DNA from: Oceanospirillaceae bacterium
GTDB lineage: Bacteria; Pseudomonadota; Gammaproteobacteria; Pseudomonadales; Litoribrevibacteraceae
Length of the DNA: 64,000 nt
Reading direction: 5' to 3'
Assembly: GCA_015665455.1 (NCBI GenBank)
Contig: JADFAD010000006.1
Coordinates: 1,178,001 to 1,242,000 of the forward strand
Part shown: piece after piece, positions 35,170 to 44,795 of the stretch
How the letters are laid out: the number at the start of each line of letters is the position of its first letter
Position numbering within the stretch: the first letter of the stretch is position 1
Made by a program: the position numbers and the translations under genes
Notes under the pieces: generated by a model
What the model saw: the letters and a program-made list of their open reading frames with translations, nothing else
The model's database searches: none
Told to the model about the DNA's origin: nothing

Positions 35170-36450
35170 TTACGGTGCCACGTTCTGACCAAAAGAACGT
35201 ACTAACTCACCTTGATAACCGTAAACAAAGCCCGCACTTTCGAGAAATGTAAATGGCACTTTGAGCCCAATATCACGAGCAACCAAGAAGTTAAGTGCAA
35301 TGTCTGGCGGTGTAACAACACCCACTTCTAAAGATCCTGGGTCCACACCATCTCTTAAAATTCGAAGCGCATACACGGCGGCCAAATGCGCGTTATTCCG
35401 TCTATCGATACCAATAGCAACCGCAGCACTTTGTCTGCCTTCCCTAACCGCGTTCGGGTTAGTAGAAATGATCGGTATACCGCTCGCATGTTCAGTAACC
35501 AAATCCAAGTTGGAAAAGATGGCCGTACTGCTGGTCATCCACATCAAACTGTGACGAAGCGTAGGATCGATCTCTTTCAGCTTCATCACGGCTTTCGGTA
35601 AGCGAGCCTCTAACTGCTCTCGAGCTTTATCTCTGTCTTCAACCCTGACATCAATAACCCGAATCCCCTGCGCTTCCATTGCCTGTCTGAACGGCTTCAC
35701 TTCCGTTTTAACCACTTGCTTATGATTGCGGTTATAAAGCAACGCCACGTGTTTCAAACCAGGGTTCAGTTCAAATAGATAATTCAGCTGAATATCAATC
35801 GGAACATTCAGCGTGGTGGTAGCAATGTTATTGCCCGTTCCCTCTTTGTAAGACTTAACTTGGCCCAAAGAGACAGGATCTTTATTGATTGAAGTAACCA
35901 CAGGCAGCGGACCGTTTTGATAAAACCTGTGCACTAATGCCGCTGATTCCGACCCCATAGTAAAGATGAGATCAAAGCCTCTGCTTTTGGCTTTCTTTAG
36001 AAGTTTCCTACCAACCTTTTCATCACGATTAATATTCACGACTTCAAAATCAGGAAAAAACCGCTCTTGGTAAAAGACCTCTAAAAGTCGATTCATCGCC
36101 AACTTATAACTGCCGGACTTTTTAGCCACGACAACCAAGATTTTATGGCTCTGTTCTTTAGACCCTCGATCAGGCTTTACGTACAAGCGCGACGAATCTT
36201 TGCTGTCTATATTTGATAACCAGTTTCTCTGATTAATCTCTGAAAAGGATAACCAACTTATATCGCTAGTAGTTGCATAAGAAGAGGGAACATTGAACCC
36301 TAGAATAAGAACAGCCAGTAATAGAAAGCTATAAACATGGTTTAACTTAATCTGAACAGCTGAGCCATTCGACTTACCTTTGATCACTAAAAATATTCCC
36401 GTTATTACATTGCAATGAAAAGACTTAATTATTTTTGTAATTGTGCACAT
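35170..36450 (-). CDS. ABC-type substrate-binding protein (ABC_sub_bind family)
   Basis: 426 aa. An N-terminal extension of about 35 residues precedes a hydrophobic export segment (FLLLAVLILGFNVPSSYA), so the true start may be later; a GTG near residue 22 is possible. The mature part matches the PF04392-type binding proteins (FDLIFTMGSESAALV, LPVVTSINKDPVSLGQV, GLKHVALLYNRNHK, GIPIISTNPNAVREG). No ABC permease or ATPase partner is present. It lies between the kinase and the sensor-MFS protein, so it may present a ligand to that sensor (inference). It is part of the T6SS operon by spacing and strand. Confidence 0.75.
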   Translation of the reverse strand: MCTITKIIKSFHCNVITGIFLVIKGKSNGSAVQIKLNHVYSFLLLAVLILGFNVPSSYATTSDISWLSFSEINQRNWLSNIDSKDSSRLYVKPDRGSKEQSHKILVVVAKKSGSYKLAMNRLLEVFYQERFFPDFEVVNINRDEKVGRKLLKKAKSRGFDLIFTMGSESAALVHRFYQNGPLPVVTSINKDPVSLGQVKSYKEGTGNNIATTTLNVPIDIQLNYLFELNPGLKHVALLYNRNHKQVVKTEVKPFRQAMEAQGIRVIDVRVEDRDKAREQLEARLPKAVMKLKEIDPTLRHSLMWMTSSTAIFSNLDLVTEHASGIPIISTNPNAVREGRQSAAVAIGIDRRNNAHLAAVYALRILRDGVDPGSLEVGVVTPPDIALNFLVARDIGLKVPFTFLESAGFVYGYQGELVRSFGQNVAP

Positions 36451-36481
36451 TCAGTTCAGCATAAAACCTCAATCCTGCCAG

Positions 36482-37279
36482 TTAGATATTCAGGTTTTCA
36501 TCCAGTTCTGTGATACGCAGCATAAGAAACTGCCGATATAATTTAGAAAATGCAGCATCTTCTAACATTCCACTGAACGCACTTAATATCGGCTGTTCTT
36601 TTTTCCAACACACGGAAGGTAACTGCCCATAAATGGTCACAAAAAGAACCACCAAACAGGCGTACCAATCCATATCAGTACTCGCTTGCCCTTTACCTTC
36701 TTTCAGTGCAGGCAAAGAATAAGAAGGGCTGTAGCCTCGAAAAGGCAATTGCCCAATGTCAGCACCAATGGACAAAGACAAACCAAAATCAATCAGCCGC
36801 ATGTCTTTACCATCATAAATTATATTGTTCGGTTTAATATCATTATGAACAACATCAGACCTATGGCACTCAACCAATGAATCAATCAATGACGATACAA
36901 AGTATTGGTACCCGTTGAAGGCATGGCCTTGCTCTCGAATCAACGCCGCTAAGGTATTGCCCTTGGCATACCCACTCACCAAGATACGATCTTGCTCAAA
37001 GTCATAACATCCATAAACCTCTGGTGCATACTGAGACTTCAGCCGCCCTAAAACATGATTCTCGTTGGCTAATAAATATCGACCACCTTTGTCACTTCGA
37101 AGCTTCAATTTATGCCATGCATTAGTAGGCTTATGTCTCCAACGCCACACACCTTTGCTCACCATTATGGGCTCGGCATGATAGGCGTCTGCAATAGGAA
37201 GATAAGCCAGTACATCAATATCAGACTTCGTATCTACATTGGATACGAAGTCTGATTCGTCCTTGACGACTGACTGCAT
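36482..37279 (-). CDS. T6SS-associated serine/threonine kinase, PpkA-like
   Basis: 265 aa cytoplasmic kinase. Catalytic loop HNDIKPNN (145-152) and DFG (164-166) are intact, as is a candidate C-helix glutamate (E73). The N-lobe lacks a clear glycine-rich loop, and the protein ends soon after the C-lobe, with no transmembrane or sensor domain as in PpkA. The start is 4 bp after the tssM stop. An FHA protein in the same operon is the expected reader of its phosphorylation. No PppA-type phosphatase gene is seen in this window. Confidence 0.82.
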   Translation of the reverse strand: MQSVVKDESDFVSNVDTKSDIDVLAYLPIADAYHAEPIMVSKGVWRWRHKPTNAWHKLKLRSDKGGRYLLANENHVLGRLKSQYAPEVYGCYDFEQDRILVSGYAKGNTLAALIREQGHAFNGYQYFVSSLIDSLVECHRSDVVHNDIKPNNIIYDGKDMRLIDFGLSLSIGADIGQLPFRGYSPSYSLPALKEGKGQASTDMDWYACLVVLFVTIYGQLPSVCWKKEQPILSAFSGMLEDAAFSKLYRQFLMLRITELDENLNI

Positions 37280-37282
37280 GGC

Positions 37283-40200
37283 TTAAATCGCCTTCGGTAA
37301 CTTAAAGTCACTGAAGAACCCTTCAACAAACGGGTTCACTTCGCCGTCCACATGCAATTGAAGTTCAACAAACTCGCCATCTTCTTTGGTTGTTAATGCA
37401 CTGGTACTTCTTTCTCTTGTTAACTTACCATTCATTGCTTCGGCTAAACGGAACCAGCTCCAATCGCCTTCATACGAATGACGACTGAGCGTACTGTCAT
37501 TGGTCTTAAACCAAACCTCTAGGTTTCTACTTTGAGTTTCAGCAAGAGGCCACGAAAGGCTGGTCCAAAATGCAGGGCCATGTCGGTACACAAACAAAGG
37601 CGTGTCGTTTCGGATGGAAAACTCAGTCAAGCCGGAACTCATGGTCTGAGTTTTCAACGTGAAGTCGACACTGAACGCATCAGAGAAAAACAGCGCCTTT
37701 TGAATTCGTTCTGAACGTTCCACCGCACGCCAGAATCTCGAATCAACACTGAAGGTCACACTAGGAAGAAACGAACGCTGTACTGGTTGACCATCTTCTC
37801 TCGGTGAAAAACCAGCCAGATAGCCTTTAACGTACTTATCAAGAACTCCTTCTGGACCAAAGAAACGCTTGAAGTCGTTAAGATTCACACCCTTATTTGT
37901 CTTCGTTCTGAATGGATAGAAAGGACCAATGTTTCGAGAGTAATAATTAACGACGTTCTTTTTCCAATGTTTGTTCAAGTATTCTTTCACGTCACGGATT
38001 GCGAGTTGATTTGCTTTCTCAGCCACTGACAACGTCACCTGTTGCAATAAAACATCGTAATCGTATTCAGACATACTGTGCAGTTGCGTCAATGGGCTTT
38101 TCATCTCTGAATCGGATAATTGACTGAAGAAGAATTGACCTCGATCGTTACTGTACAGTGCTCGCTTCACCCAGTCCGCTGTTTCTGCCAAGTGCTGAAT
38201 AAGCTTATCCAACGGAGTCTGACCCGCATTATCTTCGGTCATCAACTGATGGTAATACTTAAACGGCTGACTGATGGTGCTTGCGATTTTGATCTTATCA
38301 TTCTTTTTCTGGGCTAAAATCGAAGCCGACTTATCAATGACGGCTTCCGGTAAGGCATCAGCAAGGCTCGATACACCTTCTGAAGCAACCTCTGACGCCA
38401 CTTTTGCTTTGCCTTCCGGCTCACCGAATATTGATAGCAACTCCGTGTTAAACGAAATCAAGTTATAAACGCTTCTGAGTGGCGAAGATACCGGATCGAC
38501 GGTAGCTGTCAGCTGTTCAGATAATGAATCCCAACCACTGGCTTTAACACCCGAGATGTTGTCAGCAAAGCGTTTCCAATAAGCGATGTATTCATCTGTA
38601 TAACGTCGTTTCAGCTGTCGGGTGATACGATTCAATTCAGCTTTACTTACCGAACTGCCCGCCATGTCTTCGTACGCTTTTAATGCCTTCTCAACCAGTA
38701 GGAAGTCCGTATCCAACATCAACGCTTCAAACCCTTCACGAGTGAAGATGTAAGGCGCAAGATAACCACTGAAGCCTTCTTTAAATCGAAAGATTTCATT
38801 AAAACTGCTGCCTAATTGTGGTCTCAAATCCACGCGACGATTAAACGGAGGTTGCTCAAGGATATGCTGGTACATTAAATCGCTGATGTTTTCATTCGAC
38901 AGCGAGTCTTTGACCACCTGAATTAGCGCTTGATCATCTTCAGGCGGAACCACACCAGGCTTAAGCAGATCTTGCATTAATTCTCGGAAGCGCACCAACG
39001 TAGATGTGTCACTCTCACCTTCTTCAGTCAATGACTGGAGGTAATAGCTCACCAAAGGCTCAATGGTTGCACGCTTAGGGTCGTTTAATAACTGATGCAG
39101 GTTAAACAACACTAGGGTCTCAACTTTATTACCTAGTTTGTTATAAATATAGAGGTCTTTACGAAGGTAATCCCTAAGGGCAATCAACAGAACGTTCTTT
39201 AGCTCTGCACGGTACGCCTGATCAACCGCGACTTCGATACTAGGATCTGGTAGCCAAGAAACAACATACCAAGGCTTTGGTTGATCATAGAGTTGAGTAA
39301 TATCTCGCAGTTCAGACAAACTGAAAATCGTTGTCTGAAGTTCATCTCGGTTAAAGTCACCTTCAGTCAAAGAGTTTTTATAATTGTCGAGGCGTTCAAA
39401 CGCTTTGGCATCTAACGCCTGATAATAATTAAAATTGGCTAATAAAAGCCAAACGAACCCAGACAACAGTAACGCCAAACTGCCGGTTACGCTGAAGCGC
39501 AATAAGGTATATAAGTTTTCTCTTTTGGTGTTTACACCAACAATGCCTGATTCGCGAACAATGTCCTCTCGAAATAGCTTTTTAACAAACATGCTGCCAT
39601 GCGAAATGACATTATCACTGGCCGATACCGTGTGATTCCCTAGTCTAGTAGCAAGCAACATGGCCAAACGGTCTACTGGCAAACCATCACGGCTGGCATT
39701 TACGAAGAAATACCCACGGAAGTTCAATGCCGAAGAAAAGTGCTCTTCAAGAAAGAGTTGCTGGAAATAGTATTCAAGCTCTGTTTTCAATAAACCAAAT
39801 TGATAAGGCGACGCTAAAATCGACTTGCGATATTCAGTATTTAACTGAAGTCGCATGAATGAATAAACCTGAGTAGAAAGAACATCTTGAAGCTGATCAA
39901 ATGAACGATTAAACCACTCTTGTTGATACCCTTCGGAGCCATCAATTGGCATCATTGCACCAAAAGGCTGTTCCAACTTTTGCTCATCAATCACAGAGAA
40001 GAATTGACAAAAATCTGCTAACTCCACCATATCAGTGAATAAACTATAAACAGGCAAATTCAAGCCGAATGCTTTATTAATTTGCGTCAAAATCGAGCGT
40101 TGGCTCTTTGCGTGTAAACCAAGATCTTCATTACTCTTCTTTAACAGTTGAGTAATTGGCAAGGTAAACAACACGCCGTTAGCACCTTGGCGAGGTCTGA

Positions 40201-40756
40201 ATCGATTTAGTAATTTTAAAACCAAACTCAAACACGCATTTAATTCATTTTCATTGCACGCCTCTGCGTGCACACCCACCACTACGGCAAAATCACTGGC
40301 CCAGAAGGTTACAGGTAAATTTAGATTATCCTGCTGTACGACCTGAAAGCCCATCTGATTAAGCAGTACTTCATCCTGTTCCGCTTGATCATTTAACAAA
40401 AAGTACCAAGGTATTAGACCGTATTTACTTTTACCTTTCTGTCGCTGGGTCTGCTGCCATAACTGATGAAAGTCACTTTCGATGACGTCCAGCATTTGGT
40501 CGAGCTTTTCTTTGTCTAATTGAGCTTGTTCATCTTGAGGCTTATTTTTCCTAAGCTTTCCCGTAATGAACCAAGCAAGCCACGCGACCAAGCTACCCGA
40601 CAAGAAACTGATTGCCCCACTGATCAAGACAGACGTTTGATTCTCCCATTGCCACCAGCCTAACGAACAACTTCCCCACCAAGCGAGGCCTGACAATAAC
40701 AGAGCCAAAACGCAAAATAATAAGACTTCACTTTTCGAACGCTTCATCAATCTCAA
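37283..40756 (-). CDS. tssM: T6SS membrane complex protein TssM (IcmF) without P-loop
   Basis: 1157 aa inner membrane protein linking TssL to the outer membrane TssJ. Transmembrane segments are near 11-30, 43-65 and 424-446; the large periplasmic C-terminal part ends with the IcmF-type domain (LPSVTFSVDSRFW, SWPLAETQSRNLEVWF). Where TssM usually has PWYxVxGPPGxGKTxLL, this one reads PWYFLLNDQAEQDEVLL (117-133). The Walker A motif is therefore absent while the flanks are kept. The gene is followed by the kinase gene and preceded by tssL. Confidence 0.93.
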   Translation of the reverse strand: MRLMKRSKSEVLLFCVLALLLSGLAWWGSCSLGWWQWENQTSVLISGAISFLSGSLVAWLAWFITGKLRKNKPQDEQAQLDKEKLDQMLDVIESDFHQLWQQTQRQKGKSKYGLIPWYFLLNDQAEQDEVLLNQMGFQVVQQDNLNLPVTFWASDFAVVVGVHAEACNENELNACLSLVLKLLNRFRPRQGANGVLFTLPITQLLKKSNEDLGLHAKSQRSILTQINKAFGLNLPVYSLFTDMVELADFCQFFSVIDEQKLEQPFGAMMPIDGSEGYQQEWFNRSFDQLQDVLSTQVYSFMRLQLNTEYRKSILASPYQFGLLKTELEYYFQQLFLEEHFSSALNFRGYFFVNASRDGLPVDRLAMLLATRLGNHTVSASDNVISHGSMFVKKLFREDIVRESGIVGVNTKRENLYTLLRFSVTGSLALLLSGFVWLLLANFNYYQALDAKAFERLDNYKNSLTEGDFNRDELQTTIFSLSELRDITQLYDQPKPWYVVSWLPDPSIEVAVDQAYRAELKNVLLIALRDYLRKDLYIYNKLGNKVETLVLFNLHQLLNDPKRATIEPLVSYYLQSLTEEGESDTSTLVRFRELMQDLLKPGVVPPEDDQALIQVVKDSLSNENISDLMYQHILEQPPFNRRVDLRPQLGSSFNEIFRFKEGFSGYLAPYIFTREGFEALMLDTDFLLVEKALKAYEDMAGSSVSKAELNRITRQLKRRYTDEYIAYWKRFADNISGVKASGWDSLSEQLTATVDPVSSPLRSVYNLISFNTELLSIFGEPEGKAKVASEVASEGVSSLADALPEAVIDKSASILAQKKNDKIKIASTISQPFKYYHQLMTEDNAGQTPLDKLIQHLAETADWVKRALYSNDRGQFFFSQLSDSEMKSPLTQLHSMSEYDYDVLLQQVTLSVAEKANQLAIRDVKEYLNKHWKKNVVNYYSRNIGPFYPFRTKTNKGVNLNDFKRFFGPEGVLDKYVKGYLAGFSPREDGQPVQRSFLPSVTFSVDSRFWRAVERSERIQKALFFSDAFSVDFTLKTQTMSSGLTEFSIRNDTPLFVYRHGPAFWTSLSWPLAETQSRNLEVWFKTNDSTLSRHSYEGDWSWFRLAEAMNGKLTRERSTSALTTKEDGEFVELQLHVDGEVNPFVEGFFSDFKLPKAI

Positions 40757-40804
40757 CCCAGCCTATCAATTGGGGAATTTATAATATGTGTACGAGGAAC
40801 TTGG

Positions 40805-41947
40805 TTATTCAACATCAGACTCATCACCATAAAGTCGTTCTGCGCGTTCCATTTCTTCTTCTGTACTGTCATACACCAAATCTTCATCACCTCCCAAATT
40901 GAAGTAGCGCCAAGTAAATTCAGGCAAATTAACGAAACCTCTTGCCCGCTGCTCCAAACTGCTTAGATACCAAAAAGACGCACCGCCCCACATCAAGACA
41001 ATCAGAACTAAAAGCGCGATGAACTGACCACTGAAGCGTATACGGCGATGTGGTTTCCGAATGGAAGGCAACTCAACAGGAGGCATAGGCGTCATAGAAA
41101 CCGACTTACGATGTGGGTTCAACAACAACTCAAGCTGATGCATTAGCGCATCCAGCCGCTCCCTGCCCTGCATTCGATATTGTCCTCGAAAATCCATTTT
41201 CAAAAAAATGTATACGAGTTCTAACCAGTCAATCAGTTGATTCGGCTGACGAAGTGCTTTTTCCGTCACTTGGAAAAATTGTTCGCCACCGTTCCTCATC
41301 CCAAACAACTCGCTGAGCAAGGTGTGGTTTTCCCAACCGCTGTTCTCACCCCATTCACAGTGCATAATAAATTCATCCAGCACCACGCAGAATAAGAAAC
41401 AGGTTTTATCAGCAACAGAAGGCGGATAATCCAGAGAAGCAATTCGATGCTTTAAATTACTGATGGATTCCTTCAATACCTGCTGATGCTGATGAAGGTC
41501 ATCAGGCTTAGGCAGGCGAGACACCACAACACACAGAGAAAGCATTTCAGCGCATGCATTCAAGAGTTTGTTTTTACCGTGGGAAAAGCCCTGAAGATCC
41601 AGCATGTTAGACGCTTGGTTTTTCAGTACATTATTACCATCCAACATGACACGAAACGATCGCGCTTGCCCTACCCCTTCTCGGTAATCTGTGGAGTTCG
41701 GTTGAGCAAATCCTGATTGCATGGATTCTCGACGGCCAGTGCTCTGCTGAGCTGAACGGTTCTGCTGCCTAGCATTTGATTGTGGAGCACCTTGATAGCT
41801 CGTCTCTTGCCTATTCGCACCCTGCCGAGAAGAGTCTTGTCGCATCGTCTCCTGTTGTGCAAAGTTCTGCTGACCTGAATCCACTTGGGTAAACCCGTCA
41901 TCCTGATCAATGACGATGGTATCTTCATCCAAAAAATCTTTATTCAT
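40805..41947 (-). CDS. tssL: T6SS membrane complex protein TssL (DotU) with Gln-rich N-terminus
   Basis: 380 aa. The conserved DotU domain spans about 110-300 (LCVVVSRLP, CFLFCVVLDEFIMHCEWG, LLSELFGMRNGGEQFF) and a single TM (about 318-338) precedes a short periplasmic tail without a peptidoglycan-binding domain. Residues 20-85 are a low-complexity tract rich in Gln, Ser, Arg and Asn, which is not usual for TssL and is probably disordered. The protein anchors the baseplate to TssM. Confidence 0.92.
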   Translation of the reverse strand: MNKDFLDEDTIVIDQDDGFTQVDSGQQNFAQQETMRQDSSRQGANRQETSYQGAPQSNARQQNRSAQQSTGRRESMQSGFAQPNSTDYREGVGQARSFRVMLDGNNVLKNQASNMLDLQGFSHGKNKLLNACAEMLSLCVVVSRLPKPDDLHQHQQVLKESISNLKHRIASLDYPPSVADKTCFLFCVVLDEFIMHCEWGENSGWENHTLLSELFGMRNGGEQFFQVTEKALRQPNQLIDWLELVYIFLKMDFRGQYRMQGRERLDALMHQLELLLNPHRKSVSMTPMPPVELPSIRKPHRRIRFSGQFIALLVLIVLMWGGASFWYLSSLEQRARGFVNLPEFTWRYFNLGGDEDLVYDSTEEEMERAERLYGDESDVE

Positions 41948-41952
41948 AACGT

Positions 41953-43278
41953 CTACCCTAACGCATAGAGCGTTAATTCAAGATCGGGGATGCTCAAGTC
42001 CACGTGAAGAGCTATGGCTTCTCTGCGCTCTACGATATCTTTCCAGTAAGGATGGTGCGTATCTACTTCAAAATACGCCACATCCGATTTAGGTTTCAGC
42101 TCGCTCGGTGCGACAGACAGTGGCGTTAAAGTAACTCCAGACAAACTGTTTCTAACCACATCCACAATCTGATTATTAGCACTTAACTTACACGCTTCAG
42201 GGAAACGCTGAGCAAGCTTCACGGCCCCCATACTGGATTCAACACACAGAATGAAACGACTGCTGGTAAGTGCAGCAACGTCTTGCACTGCAACACGTAA
42301 TAATCTGCGCTTTTGAAATAAGGTTTTATCCCATTTGAATTCCATTACGCTGTCATTTTGAGCCAATGACAGCTGCTCTCGAAGACGAGAAAACACCTGA
42401 TTAAATGCGGGGTGCATATTATTGATCTGGAACGATTCCATTTCATCAGCAATGCTCGGCTCATAACTGCAGAGCTCCGCCGAAAGCGTTGATAACTGCT
42501 GATAAACCAACTCTGTTGGCACAGAAGGGTTCTCTAGCGTCAATTTAAACCAAGGAATCCAACGATTGAGCGTTTGAAGCAATAGGTAATCGCGAAATAA
42601 GCTATGTTCACTTTGATGCTTTTGACCCGCCTTAATTCGTTTCACCACCATGTTCGCTCGACTCAACAATAGGACCTGCATTTCCTTCATTCGCTCAGAA
42701 AGAAACGTAGATGCACCATAATGCCGACACGCAGGAATGAAGCGTTGATCTAAGATCACGCTCCCATCTTCACGGCACTCCAGTACTCGAGCAATCGGGA
42801 GGATCGTCATGCCAGTCATATCATCCCCTTGAATCAAGAGTTCGATATTAATCTTGGACACACTGGCATCAACCGCTCGGCTGGTCGCGTTACACGCATC
42901 ATAAAGACTTGCTGAATCGAGAGTATAACGATGGCGTTCGCCCTTATCCCCGTACTCTGGTTCACCTTGCACAGAAATAGGTAAAGCAAGATAAATAATT
43001 TTATCGACCGTATTCTCTGGAACTTCCAATAGGACTTCGTGTGAGCTCTGAAAGTAATCCCCATCAGGGAATAAGCCGCTGCAACTTTTTACGGCGATTT
43101 TTCCAATCTTTAAACGATCTCGGTCTATTTGCAGTTCGCTTAAACCAATGCTTCTGCCTGCGCCTGACGCCGCAGCATACTTGCTGACATAATCATGAAA
43201 GTATCGATCTTGTTGTTGAAAGTGTTGCGGGGCTATAAACATCCCCTCGGTCCATACAATCTTATGCTCTAGTTCCAC
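41953..43278 (-). CDS. tssK: T6SS baseplate protein TssK
   Basis: 441 aa. It begins with VWTEGMFIAPQHFQQQDRYF, the hallmark TssK N-terminus, and ends with the ELTLYALG-type C-terminus. TssK trimers link the baseplate (TssFG) to TssL/TssM. The start is GTG (43278) with GAGGAAACCA upstream. It lies 5 bp before tssL. Confidence 0.95.
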   Translation of the reverse strand: MELEHKIVWTEGMFIAPQHFQQQDRYFHDYVSKYAAASGAGRSIGLSELQIDRDRLKIGKIAVKSCSGLFPDGDYFQSSHEVLLEVPENTVDKIIYLALPISVQGEPEYGDKGERHRYTLDSASLYDACNATSRAVDASVSKINIELLIQGDDMTGMTILPIARVLECREDGSVILDQRFIPACRHYGASTFLSERMKEMQVLLLSRANMVVKRIKAGQKHQSEHSLFRDYLLLQTLNRWIPWFKLTLENPSVPTELVYQQLSTLSAELCSYEPSIADEMESFQINNMHPAFNQVFSRLREQLSLAQNDSVMEFKWDKTLFQKRRLLRVAVQDVAALTSSRFILCVESSMGAVKLAQRFPEACKLSANNQIVDVVRNSLSGVTLTPLSVAPSELKPKSDVAYFEVDTHHPYWKDIVERREAIALHVDLSIPDLELTLYALG

Positions 43279-43317
43279 TGGTTTCCTCTCTTAGTATTAT
43301 TCGTTTGGTCGGGCTAT

Positions 43318-43830
43318 TTAGTCGGTAGCTTCCGTTATTGATACCGACAAACCACTGACTCTAATAACCAATGGAATTTCATTATCTTCAGGTAATTTAA
43401 TAATATCTTTCGACTTGGCATTATCGTAATTCGCAAACTCAACAAACACTGCGAGGTATTGCGATTGACGATGAATATCAAGATTCATTTGATGCTCTTC
43501 GCCTGGCACCAACGGTGGTACATTATTTACATCAACTAATGTACCCCCAAGGACTTCTATGTCATTTTTATACAGATCAATAAATTCTGCTTTTTGAAAT
43601 GTTCCTGACTCTGACAGCTGGTAAACGCGTAAGACCACAGGGTGAGACTGGTTTCCGCCGTAGGGATTAACTTCATCCCCCACAGAAATGGTGATACTGT
43701 GCGGTACAATCAATGGAATTGGCTCATTAGATGAACAGCCTGCCAACAACACTATCGCCCCCAAAAACAGCGAATTCAAAGCACGTCTAAACATTGGATT
43801 AATCATTACGTGAGAGATTAACGTTGCCAT
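43318..43830 (-). CDS. tssJ: T6SS outer membrane lipoprotein TssJ
   Basis: 170 aa lipoprotein with lipobox LLAG-C (C32) after a hydrophobic signal. An internal ATG at residue 9 or 13 would give a more usual signal length. The mature beta-sandwich has the TssJ-type stretches VVLRVYQLSESGTFQKAEFIDLY and GTLVDVNNVPPLVPGE. It anchors the TssM C-terminus at the outer membrane. It lies 5 bp downstream of the FHA gene. Confidence 0.92.
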   Translation of the reverse strand: MATLISHVMINPMFRRALNSLFLGAIVLLAGCSSNEPIPLIVPHSITISVGDEVNPYGGNQSHPVVLRVYQLSESGTFQKAEFIDLYKNDIEVLGGTLVDVNNVPPLVPGEEHQMNLDIHRQSQYLAVFVEFANYDNAKSKDIIKLPEDNEIPLVIRVSGLSVSITEATD

Positions 43831-43835
43831 GATGG

Positions 43836-44795
43836 TTACTGATCCTTTTCTCGCATTTCTTCCAAAAACATAGCACTGAACTGTCTTTGGAACTCACCTT
43901 GTTTGAGCTTCCGCTCGAACTGTTTTTTGTACAGATGCCAATACTTTTTATCTTTTGATCCCCAACCAGAGAGGTAATCATTGAACTCCTCTTCTAAGTT
44001 TTGAGGTGCTAATGTTTCCAAAAAACGATCTAGCGTACTTTCTAAGCACGTCATCAACTTATCGCGAGCTAAAGGGTCTCGCCGAGCAGGCTGTTGTTGT
44101 TCAACCAACTTAGTGAGCATCTTAAGGTTATCTTGAAATAACTGCTGCTCAGCGGGTGCTTTCGCGGTATCAACTTCCAGCGCCTGAACTTCAAGCACAG
44201 GAATTTCTTTTTTGGGTTCATTGAACGTGACGTCATCTTCAGCAAACGGATCGCTGCCGAAGGGGTCCTCTGATTGAACATTATCAACGGAATATTCACT
44301 CACGGGCACATCATCAACTTCAGGTGGCGGAGTGAAAGCACGGTCCTCTTGGCCAAAAGGCGACATAAAATCATCCTGATCAACAAGGTTGTTATTAAAA
44401 GGGGATGCTTCAGCTCTGAAATTATTTTCTGGGATACTTTCTGTTACAGGCGCTGTTTTCGATAACGCAGAATTTAAATCACTGACCAATAAAACATAAC
44501 CACCCAACTTAATGACATCCCCATCAAACAAAGAAATGGTCTTGGATTTCATTAACGGTTGGGCATTCACTTGCAAACCATTAGCACTGCGGTTCATCAA
44601 CTCAAAACCACCAGAGCCATCTATTTTAGGCAATATCTCTGCATGAACACGAGACAGAATTCGATTAAAATCAGGCAATACGAGCGTGCAGTCAAACGCT
44701 CGCCCTATGGTTCCACCAGAACTAGGAAACGCCACCTGTCTGGCTTGTACTTGTTCGTTTTCAGGCACTTCAACAAGTTGAATGCTTATTGTCAT
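43836..44795 (-). CDS. tagH: T6SS-associated FHA domain protein (TagH/Fha)
   Basis: 319 aa. An FHA domain occupies about 20-100 (GGTIGRAFDCTLVLPD, RILSRVHAEI, NRSANGLQVN), an acidic, Pro-rich linker spans about 110-210, and a conserved T6SS FHA C-terminal domain follows (LESTLDRFLETLAP, KKQFERKLKQGEFQRQFSAMFLEEM). It would bind phosphothreonine made by the kinase of this operon. Its ATG overlaps the stop of the upstream solute-binding gene by 4 nt, so the two are translationally coupled. Confidence 0.92.
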   Translation of the reverse strand: MTISIQLVEVPENEQVQARQVAFPSSGGTIGRAFDCTLVLPDFNRILSRVHAEILPKIDGSGGFELMNRSANGLQVNAQPLMKSKTISLFDGDVIKLGGYVLLVSDLNSALSKTAPVTESIPENNFRAEASPFNNNLVDQDDFMSPFGQEDRAFTPPPEVDDVPVSEYSVDNVQSEDPFGSDPFAEDDVTFNEPKKEIPVLEVQALEVDTAKAPAEQQLFQDNLKMLTKLVEQQQPARRDPLARDKLMTCLESTLDRFLETLAPQNLEEEFNDYLSGWGSKDKKYWHLYKKQFERKLKQGEFQRQFSAMFLEEMREKDQ

